The notes beneath the pieces are model-generated. The model ran no database searches and was not told the origin of the DNA. It saw only the letters and a list, made by a program, of their open reading frames with translations. A stretch of DNA of 11,472 nucleotides. Origin: Bacillota bacterium. GTDB lineage: Bacteria > Bacillota > Clostridia > Tissierellales > Peptoniphilaceae. Location of the stretch: NCBI GenBank assembly GCA_023393715.1, contig JAEXCD010000114.1, positions 1 to 11,472 on the forward strand, read 5' to 3'. Every line of letters starts with the position of its first letter. Position 1 is the first letter of the stretch. The translations under genes and the position numbers were made by a program. Below are positions 1-4,674 of the stretch, piece after piece.

Positions 1-1
1 G

Positions 2-685
2 GAGCAGTGCGAGGTCGAGATCATTCTCGCCAATGATCCGAGGGAGATTTTGAAGCATACGGATGCGGTGCTCACCTGCGACATTCATACGCGCAAGAGA
101 ACAAAGCGCATCCTTGCTGCCGCCGGCTGCAGAACGCTGTACAATTTGGAGGATATCCTGTCCGAGTCCGTCAATGGCAGCGGCTTCAATGCGCAATATG
201 GTCTCTTAGGCAGCAACAAGGCGACGGAGGAGCGTGTAAAGCTGTTCCCGAATGACTGCCAGTGGGTTGTCGATCAGATTGCCGATATTCTTCGCAAGGA
301 TACGGGAAAGCAGATCGAGGTCATGATTTACGGCGACGGTGCATTTCGCGATCCGGTCGGCAAAATTTGGGAGCTGGCCGATCCGACTGTTTCCCCGGCC
401 TATACCTCGGGGCTGGAAGGCGTGCCGAATGAGCTGAAACTGAAATATTTGGCGGACAACGACTTCGGCGCACTGCGCGGGGAGGAATTGAATCAGGCGA
501 TTTTGGCAGAGATTTCCAAAAAAGAGGGCGATCTCAAAGGGCAAATGGTATCGGAAGGCACGACGCCGCGCCGCATTACCGATTTGTTGGGCTCGCTGGC
601 CGACCTGACGTCGGGCAGCGGAGATAAGGGAACCCCCATCGTGCTGATTCAGGGTTATTTTGACAATTTAGCTGTCGATAAATAG
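2..685 (+). CDS. Coenzyme F420-0:L-glutamate ligase (CofE)-family protein, 5'-truncated
   Basis: The reading frame is open from the left edge, so the true start lies outside the window; the TTG at 50 is only an internal codon. The 227 visible residues match the C-terminal part of the F420-0:gamma-glutamyl ligase family found in many Clostridia. Recognisable stretches are DAVLTCDIHTRKRTKRIL, IYGDGAFRDPVGKIWELADP and SPAYTSGLEGVPNELKLKYL. In methanogens and actinobacteria CofE adds glutamate to the deazaflavin cofactor F420. Most Bacillota are not known to make F420, so the substrate here may differ; that is inference. The protein appears cytoplasmic, with no signal peptide or membrane segment in the visible part. 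A hairpin terminator follows the stop codon by 16 bases, so this is the last gene of its transcript. Family assignment comes from memory of conserved motifs, and the substrate is unknown. Confidence 0.75.
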   Translation, partial: EQCEVEIILANDPREILKHTDAVLTCDIHTRKRTKRILAAAGCRTLYNLEDILSESVNGSGFNAQYGLLGSNKATEERVKLFPNDCQWVVDQIADILRKDTGKQIEVMIYGDGAFRDPVGKIWELADPTVSPAYTSGLEGVPNELKLKYLADNDFGALRGEELNQAILAEISKKEGDLKGQMVSEGTTPRRITDLLGSLADLTSGSGDKGTPIVLIQGYFDNLAVDK

Positions 686-701
686 TGAATAATATGAAAT
701 C

Positions 702-735
702 AAAAAAGGACCGCATCGTCGATGCGGCCTTTTTT
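702..735. terminator. Bidirectional intrinsic terminator
   Basis: Six A's (702-707) and GG precede a perfect 7-bp stem, CCGCATC (711-717) with GATGCGG (721-727), around a GTC loop. CC and six T's (730-735) follow. A-tract and T-tract are symmetrical, so the hairpin can end both the rightward CofE-family transcript and the leftward RNase/barstar transcript, whose last stop codon is at 746. Confidence 0.9.
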
Positions 736-745
736 GATTTTCGGA

Positions 746-1012
746 CTACCAATGCAGCTCGAAAACGCCCTCAAATTCTTCAGAAAGATCGGCAAACAGA
801 TCGAGCATGGACAGCCCGTACTCCTGTAAATTTTTGGGCAATGCCCGTCCATTGACGAGCGTCAGATGAAAGGGGGCGAGATCGGACAGCGCATCCCACA
901 GCGCATCTAAGTTTTTTCCGGTGTATTCCGGAAAGGAGAACACGTCGGACAGATATTGGTAGGCCTTGTGGCGGTTGGAGAACCGCTCGCCTGAAAGCTG
1001 ATAATGTTTCAT
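746..1012 (-). CDS. Barstar-family ribonuclease inhibitor
   Basis: This 88-residue cytoplasmic protein is the likely immunity partner of the barnase-like RNase encoded just upstream. Residues 27-42 read FPEYTGKNLDALWDAL, closely matching the barstar helix that plugs the barnase active site. Asp36, Trp39 and Asp40 fall where barstar has Asp35, Trp38 and Asp39, and Asp75 may occupy the place of barstar Glu76. The length is almost identical to barstar (about 90 residues). The ATG overlaps the RNase stop codon (ATGA at 1009-1012), so translation is probably coupled. Coupling would keep inhibitor in step with enzyme and protect the cell from RNase that is not exported. No signal peptide is visible, as expected for an intracellular inhibitor. 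The assignment is firm from both sequence and context. Confidence 0.92.
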   Translation of the reverse strand: MKHYQLSGERFSNRHKAYQYLSDVFSFPEYTGKNLDALWDALSDLAPFHLTLVNGRALPKNLQEYGLSMLDLFADLSEEFEGVFELHW

Positions 1013-1602
1013 TCAAATTCTCCGTAGAGCTGCGTAAAGGATTCGTAGTGGTCATCGGTGAAAAAAATTAAGCCGTCGTTGGAGTAGATCAGCCGCTGCG
1101 TTCCGCGATTTTCTCCATAGCCCGCAGCGATATCCGCTTCAAAATATTTCCGGCCGCTTTTTACCGGAAGGCGTTTTTCGCGGTTGCCGAAGCGATCTCC
1201 GCCAATGACGAGCCCGTCGGTATCGGATACCGACCAGCCCGATCGCCGGGCCTCGTCCTTTGTGATGTAGTTGGGCGGAAGCTCGGCATAGCAGTGGATG
1301 TACGAGGCGACCTCCTCTGCCGTGTAGTACGATTTTCCGTACTGCACCTGTGTTGAGGGTTCGGATTCGGATTTTTCGTGTGCATCGGCGTCCTCGTCGG
1401 CATCGGATTGCGATGAGAATGCATCGCGCTCGGCGGAGGCAGCTGAGTTCAATGAGGATGAATCACTGATATGAAGTGATTCAGAGGACGCGTTTTCCGG
1501 AGATTCGGCGGGCCTGAGCGGGGACTGACAGCCGCTCAATACAGACAGAATCAGCAGAAGGGAAAAGAAATGAGCAAGCGGTTTTCGAAAAAAGCGGTAC
1601 AT
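1009..1602 (-). CDS. Barnase-like (RNase N1/T1 superfamily) ribonuclease, predicted lipoprotein
   Basis: A 197-residue guanyl-type RNase precursor. Residues 1-25 form a signal peptide with basic MYRFFRK, a hydrophobic core and the lipobox LSGC (22-25), which predicts cleavage before Cys25 and lipid anchoring outside the cell. Residues about 30-88 are a Ser/Asp/Glu-rich, low-complexity linker. The RNase domain fills about 91-197 and contains LPPNYITKDEA, IGGDRFGNRE, SNDGLIFFTDDHYESF. By alignment with barnase, the catalytic residues are Glu155 (Glu73), Arg166 (Arg83), Arg170 (Arg87) and His185 (His102), so the enzyme should be active. The start is supported by AGGAG six bases upstream of the ATG. 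The gene overlaps the barstar gene by ATGA. Known barnases are freely secreted, so the lipobox and long acidic spacer are unusual. I see no strong dedicated promoter; transcription may begin within 1603-1660 or read through from ssrA. Confidence 0.92.
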   Translation of the reverse strand: MYRFFRKPLAHFFSLLLILSVLSGCQSPLRPAESPENASSESLHISDSSSLNSAASAERDAFSSQSDADEDADAHEKSESEPSTQVQYGKSYYTAEEVASYIHCYAELPPNYITKDEARRSGWSVSDTDGLVIGGDRFGNREKRLPVKSGRKYFEADIAAGYGENRGTQRLIYSNDGLIFFTDDHYESFTQLYGEFE

Positions 1603-1629
1603 ATTTTCTCCTGTCTATGGATATGCTGT

Positions 1630-1674
1630 AAATAAATGACAGAGGATCAGGGCGTAAAGCCCTGATCCTCTGTC
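1630..1674 (-). terminator. Strong hairpin downstream of ssrA, probable terminator
   Basis: A perfect 16-bp stem joins 1638-1653 and 1659-1674 around a five-base loop (1654-1658). Read leftward, the stem is followed by ATTTATTT, an imperfect T-rich tail; read rightward there is no T-run. It most likely ends the leftward tmRNA transcript. Because the RNase gene starts only 36 bases beyond, incomplete termination could feed transcription into the RNase/barstar operon. The gapped T-tail makes leaky termination plausible. Confidence 0.65.
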
Positions 1675-1680
1675 TTGTGC

Positions 1681-1757
1681 AGACATTACACGACCTCAAT
1701 GCGGCAAAAATAGAAGTATGAGCAGGCCGTGGAGGTAATGGGCAATGTGTAATGTCT
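1681..1757. repeat. 77-base imperfect inverted repeat between ssrA and its terminator
   Basis: AGACATTACAC (1681-1691) is exactly complementary to GTGTAATGTCT (1747-1757). Further inside, ACCTC (1694-1698) can pair with GAGGT (1732-1736), and GCGGC with GCCG, leaving an unpaired A-rich centre. The element begins three bases beyond the CCA end of the tmRNA. There is no T-run and no clear target-site duplication. It could form the folded 3' trailer of the tmRNA precursor, a small RNA or a degenerate mobile-element remnant. Only the complementarity is certain. Confidence 0.6.
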
Positions 1758-1760
1758 ATA

Positions 1761-2112
1761 TGGTGGAGATGGAGGGGGTCGAACCCTCGTCCAAAAACAC
1801 TTCCTGAGGAATTTCTCCGAGCGCAGCTTCTTTCAAAAATTTCCCGAAACACACAACAAAGAAGCAAAGAGGCTTGTTCCGGTAGCTTCATGCATTCCGT
1901 CGCACGGGCAAAGCTTACCGTGAAACGTTCCCCGACATAGATGAGACCAGTCGAAATGTTACGGGTCCATTTCGAGGGTCGGCTGCTCAATTAGGCAGCG
2001 TAGGCTAATTCGTTATCGTTAGCGTTTATATTTAGGTGTCTTTTTTTACGTCGACGACCCGACGGCTCGCTACTCCAGATTCCGTATCCCTGTCGAAACC
2101 AAGCTCATCCCC
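1761..2112 (-). ncRNA. ssrA: Transfer-messenger RNA (tmRNA)
   Basis: The complete 352-nt tmRNA lies on the minus strand. It starts GGGGATG at 2112, and this pairs with CATCTCC just before the encoded ACCA end at 1761, making a 7-bp tRNA-like acceptor stem with one G-U pair. GGTTTCGAC near the 5' end and the GAGGG-TTCGACC-CCCTC T-arm near the 3' end are hallmark tmRNA sequences. tmRNA with SmpB rescues ribosomes stalled on messages lacking a stop codon and tags the product for proteolysis. The tag frame ends at the TAA at 1991-1993 and reads NANDNELAYAA if it resumes at the AAC at 2024-2026; resumption at the next codon (GCT) is also possible. The tRNA-like parts and tag are clear; the pseudoknots were not folded individually. 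Confidence 0.97.
1991..2026 (-). other. tmRNA proteolysis-tag reading frame
   Basis: In transcript sense, codons from 2026 down to 1994 read N-A-N-D-N-E-L-A-Y-A-A, followed by TAA at 1993-1991. The ANDN core resembles tags in many Gram-positive bacteria. The ending AYAA departs from the common ALAA or VAA. The exact resume codon cannot be settled from sequence alone; AAC and GCT are both possible. Confidence 0.8.
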
Positions 2113-2123
2113 ATGTCATGTAC

Positions 2124-2153
2124 AGTATAGCGGATGGCGCGCGGAGAAGTCAA
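2124..2153 (-). promoter_or_regulatory. Sigma-A-type promoter of ssrA
   Basis: On the minus strand TTGACT (-35, 2148-2153) and TATACT (-10, 2124-2129) are separated by 18 bases. The mature tmRNA 5' end is 11 bases past the -10 box, leaving a short leader to be trimmed by RNase P. Near-consensus boxes suit a highly expressed RNA. Confidence 0.8.
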
Positions 2154-2154
2154 G

Positions 2155-2202
2155 TTTCGCCGTTCGGGGGCGTCGCCGGGGAAGGCGCTCCGGCGGGCGA
2201 AA
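2155..2202. repeat. GC-rich nested inverted repeat in the ssrA / zinc-ribbon gene intergenic region
   Basis: TTTCGCC (2155-2161) is complementary to GGCGAAA (2196-2202), and inside it CGCCGG (2174-2179) is complementary to CCGGCG (2190-2195). The element touches the upstream edge of the ssrA -35 box and lies before the -10 box of the rightward operon. It could be an operator or only structured GC-rich DNA. Apart from this and the promoters, the 219-base gap 2113-2331 holds nothing I recognise. Confidence 0.4.
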
Positions 2203-2229
2203 TACAAAGACGGGACGAAGAGAATCGAG

Positions 2230-2235
2230 TATAAT
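2230..2235 (+). promoter_or_regulatory. Candidate -10 box for the zinc-ribbon/TPM operon
   Basis: A perfect TATAAT stands at 2230-2235, giving a start near 2242 and a leader of about 90 bases. No good -35 hexamer is visible 16-18 bases upstream and there is no extended -10 TG, so an activator or alternative start may be involved. Confidence 0.4.
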
Positions 2236-2331
2236 GAACGTAAATGAGGATACGGTCCGCCGCGAACAAAAAGGGACGGCCGTAAACGTGAAAAAGGTTT
2301 TCTTATGCGAAATATAATAAAGGAGGTTGTT

Positions 2332-3468
2332 GTGGCAGCGCAGGTTACCAATTACCAGTGTCCCTCCTGTACGGGGCCGCTTCATTTTGACAGCCAGACC
2401 GGCAAGCTGAAATGTGATTTCTGCGGGCAGGCTTTTGACGTAGAGATGATTGAAGCGCTGTATGCGGAGAAGGACGAGCGGGCGGCGGTACAGATGGAAC
2501 AGGAGGAGAAGGCTGCTCAGGAGAAGCGGCAGGAGATGTCGGGAAGTGCGGAGTCGGAATGGGATTTTTCGCAGATATCTTCCGACTGGGGCGCGGAGGC
2601 AGAAGGATTGAAAACGTATAGCTGTCCCTCCTGCGGCGCAGAATTGCTCTGTGAAGAAACCACGGCGGCGACGAGCTGTCCGTATTGCAGCAATCCGACG
2701 ATTATTCCGGGCAAGTTCAGCGGAGGGCTGAAGCCGGATGTAATCATTCCGTTTAAGGTGGATCGCGAGGCGGCTGTCAAAGCGCTTCAGGAACACTACA
2801 AGGGAAAATTTCTGTTGCCCAAGGTTTTTTCGCAGCAGAACCATATCGAAGAGGTCAAGGGCATTTATGTGCCGTTTTGGCTGTATTCGGGAAGGGCGCA
2901 TGGCTCGGCGACCTATGATGCGACACGGTCTCATTCCCATCAAAGCGGGAATACGCGCGTCACGGTTACGGAGCGTTACGTCGTAGAGCGCGCCGGCGTG
3001 ATGGATTTTGAAAAAATTCCGGTCGACGGGCTGAAAAAAATGGCGGACGGATACATGGATGCGATTGAGCCCTATGATTACCGCGAGCTCAAGCCGTTTT
3101 CTACGGCATACCTGCCGGGATATCTTGCCGATAAGTACGATGTTTCCGCAGAAGAGGGCTCGGTGCGCGCCGATGAACGCGCCTCGTCGAGCACAATTCA
3201 GGCGATGAAGGCGACGGTCAAGGGGTACGGTACCTGCTCGGCGGTGCATCAGCACGTGGCGCTGGAACGCCGCGCCGTGCAGTATGCTCTCTTGCCGGTA
3301 TGGATTCTGAATACGAAATGGGAGGGGCAGGATTATCTCTTCGCCATGAATGGGCAGACGGGAAAGCTGATCGGCGATCTGCCGATATCGAAAAGCCGCT
3401 TCTGGGGCTTGTTTGGCACGACCTTTGCCGTGGCAGCGGCAATCGTCAGCCTGATTTTCTGGATGTAG
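2332..3468 (+). CDS. Double zinc-ribbon protein with C-terminal membrane anchor
   Basis: A 378-residue protein of the type usually annotated as TFIIB-type zinc ribbon-containing protein; its biochemical role is unknown. The start is GTG at 2332, because AAAGGAGG (2319-2326) sits five bases before it; the ATG at 2305 lies before this ribosome site. Two zinc ribbons are visible: Cys10, Cys13, Cys28, Cys31 (CPSC...CDFC) and Cys98, Cys101, Cys116, Cys119 (CPSC...CPYC). A charged, probably helical stretch (about 45-70) separates them. A mixed soluble region follows (130-350), containing IPFKVDREAAVKAL and YVPFWLYSG. A single hydrophobic helix lies at about 358-378 with only one residue after it, suggesting a tail-anchored cytoplasmic protein. 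The next gene, a TPM membrane protein, begins 13 bases after the stop, so the two probably act together at the membrane; that is inference from context. Confidence 0.85.
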   Translation: MAAQVTNYQCPSCTGPLHFDSQTGKLKCDFCGQAFDVEMIEALYAEKDERAAVQMEQEEKAAQEKRQEMSGSAESEWDFSQISSDWGAEAEGLKTYSCPSCGAELLCEETTAATSCPYCSNPTIIPGKFSGGLKPDVIIPFKVDREAAVKALQEHYKGKFLLPKVFSQQNHIEEVKGIYVPFWLYSGRAHGSATYDATRSHSHQSGNTRVTVTERYVVERAGVMDFEKIPVDGLKKMADGYMDAIEPYDYRELKPFSTAYLPGYLADKYDVSAEEGSVRADERASSSTIQAMKATVKGYGTCSAVHQHVALERRAVQYALLPVWILNTKWEGQDYLFAMNGQTGKLIGDLPISKSRFWGLFGTTFAVAAAIVSLIFWM

Positions 3469-3481
3469 GAGGGCGACCGGG

Positions 3482-4294
3482 ATGAAGCATAGGATTTGGG
3501 TTGTGGTTTTTGCGCTGGTCTGCTTCCTGCTGCCGCAGAGTGTGAATGGGGCGGCGGAAGAGCCCCGATATATCTTTGATCAGGCACAGGTGCTGTCGGC
3601 AGAGGAGACCTCAAGGCTTGAGGAGCAGGCAAGGGCGATTTCAGAACGCAGTCACTGCACCGTTGCGGTGCTGACGACCACAGATCGACCTTCGGGCTCC
3701 GAAGTCGAAATCGATCGATATGCCGAGAACTTCTTTGAAGAAAAGGGCCTTGGCGCCGGCGAAGGGCAGAACGGTATTTTATTAGTGCTCGATTTGGTAA
3801 ATCGCGATTATGTGATTCTCGCACACGGCGATTATGCGAACGGCGCGTTTACGGATGCGAATAAGGATCGGATGGCAGAGGCCTTTCTTCCGGAGCTGGC
3901 AGAGGATGCCTGGGCGGACGCCTTCGATGATTATATGGCGTCAGCGGAGCAGTACCTGACGCTGTACGCTCAGGAGGGCTCGGGTGCGAAGGAATCAAAG
4001 AGCCTGATCGGGTATGCGCTCTCGTTGATTGCCATACCGCTCCCGATTGCATGGCTGGTATCCGCCGGGGCAAAGAGAAAAATGAAGAGCGCCGGAAAGC
4101 GGACGACGGCAAGCGAATATCAAAAGGGAGGCGGCTTTGTGCTGCAGCGGCAAACGGATCAGTTTGTCGACCGAACAGAAAGCCGTATATCGACGGGAAG
4201 TTCATCAACGAACACATCGACAGGAGCATCCAAGTCGAGGGGAACGACGACGGTGAACAGCAGAGGGTATTCCTCCAAGAAGGGAAAATTTTAA
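3482..4294 (+). CDS. TPM-domain membrane protein (YgcG/Psb32-like)
   Basis: A 270-residue protein. Residues 1-23 are a signal peptide ending near VNGA-A. The TPM fold spans about 28-163, opening with YIFDQAQVLSAEE and including GQNGILLVLDLVNRDYVI and a DANKDRMAEAF helix. One membrane helix follows (about 175-195). The last 75 residues form a Lys/Arg/Ser/Thr/Gly-rich, probably disordered tail, predicted to be cytoplasmic. TPM domains occur in membrane and photosystem-repair proteins, and some have phosphatase activity; no specific substrate can be given. The ribosome site AGGAGG (3467-3472) overlaps the preceding stop codon, showing a tight operon with the zinc-ribbon gene. A terminator follows the stop by about ten bases. 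Family assignment is good, function unknown. Confidence 0.85.
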   Translation: MKHRIWVVVFALVCFLLPQSVNGAAEEPRYIFDQAQVLSAEETSRLEEQARAISERSHCTVAVLTTTDRPSGSEVEIDRYAENFFEEKGLGAGEGQNGILLVLDLVNRDYVILAHGDYANGAFTDANKDRMAEAFLPELAEDAWADAFDDYMASAEQYLTLYAQEGSGAKESKSLIGYALSLIAIPLPIAWLVSAGAKRKMKSAGKRTTASEYQKGGGFVLQRQTDQFVDRTESRISTGSSSTNTSTGASKSRGTTTVNSRGYSSKKGKF

Positions 4295-4304
4295 GAAAAG
4301 CAAT

Positions 4305-4335
4305 AAAAGCGCTCACGAAAAGTGAGCGCCTTTTC
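4305..4335. terminator. Bidirectional intrinsic terminator between convergent operons
   Basis: An 8-bp stem, GCGCTCAC (4309-4316) with GTGAGCGC (4322-4329), encloses a GAAAA loop. TTTT follows on the right and AAAA precedes on the left, which reads as TTTT on the minus strand. It can end both the zinc-ribbon/TPM transcript and the opposing murE-like/glutaredoxin transcript. Confidence 0.85.
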
Positions 4336-4364
4336 TGTGCTATTTGAGCTGTGTTATTTGAGCT
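4336..4364. repeat. Short tandem duplication
   Basis: A 14-base unit, TGTGCTATTTGAGC, occurs at 4336-4349 and again at 4350-4363 with one change (C to T), followed by T. It lies between the terminator and the end of the glutaredoxin gene, in noncoding DNA. It looks like a replication-slippage duplication with no evident function. Confidence 0.7.
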
Positions 4365-4377
4365 CTTTGCGCAGTCC

Positions 4378-4674
4378 TCAGTCAAAGGTGCAGTAGTTCG
4401 GCTCAGGGCCGATATCCTCGTTGACGTCTTTTTCTTCGGACAGCAAATGCCGCTTCATGTAGTCGATGATATCCAGCGATTCGTACAGGGGCTGTTCATC
4501 GATGAAGAGACACGGCACCTGATTCATGCCCCCCTTTTCGATGAGGTAGGCCCGGTTTTCCGGCGATGCATAAATGTTTTTGATGTCCACGCCCGTGACG
4601 CCGTTGTTTTCCATGAAGCGGAGAACGCGGTGGCAGTAGGGACAGGCGTCGTTGATGTACAGTACGTGTTTCAT
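4378..4674 (-). CDS. Glutaredoxin-family thiol-disulfide protein
   Basis: A 98-residue thioredoxin-fold protein. The N-terminal strand and active site read KHVLYINDACPYCHRVL with the redox pair Cys11-Pro-Tyr-Cys14. The cis-proline is in MNQVPCLFID (Pro54), and the glutathione-site-like segment LYESLDIIDYMKRHL closes the fold. An acidic C-terminal extension (about 79-98) carries another cysteine, Cys95. Such proteins reduce disulfides or mixed disulfides in the cytoplasm; the electron donor (glutathione or another low-molecular-weight thiol) cannot be told. The ATG overlaps the stop of the upstream Mur ligase gene (ATGA at 4671-4674), and its ribosome site AAGGAGG lies inside the last codons of that gene, so the two are translationally coupled. 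The N-terminal domain of glutathione S-transferases is a related alternative, but the short length argues for glutaredoxin. Confidence 0.87.
   Translation of the reverse strand: MKHVLYINDACPYCHRVLRFMENNGVTGVDIKNIYASPENRAYLIEKGGMNQVPCLFIDEQPLYESLDIIDYMKRHLLSEEKDVNEDIGPEPNYCTFD

Noticed and set aside
1681..1757. A conventional tRNA gene in the 77-base folded region
   Set aside because: The length fits, but the end stem is 11 bp, and there is no TTCRA T-loop or recognisable anticodon arm on either strand.
1603..1790. Integrated element or attachment site at the ssrA 3' end
   Set aside because: I see no integrase gene and no second copy of the tmRNA 3' end sequence in the window, and the neighbouring genes look chromosomal.
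1481..1990. Open frame of 169 codons on the minus strand across tmRNA and the RNase start
   Set aside because: Most of it is tmRNA sequence and intergenic hairpins read as codons. The RNase frame has the signal peptide and the catalytic residues.
2313..2318. Second TATAAT as a promoter
   Set aside because: Transcription would begin inside the Shine-Dalgarno sequence, leaving no usable ribosome site.
2305..2331. ATG start at 2305 for the zinc-ribbon gene
   Set aside because: AAAGGAGG lies downstream of it and directly before GTG 2332, where the family's conserved N-terminus begins.
2116..3255. Long open frame of 379 codons on the minus strand
   Set aside because: It is antisense to the zinc-ribbon gene, which has a strong ribosome site and eight ordered cysteines. 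The antisense product is Arg/Leu/His-rich with no recognisable domain and also runs into the promoter region.
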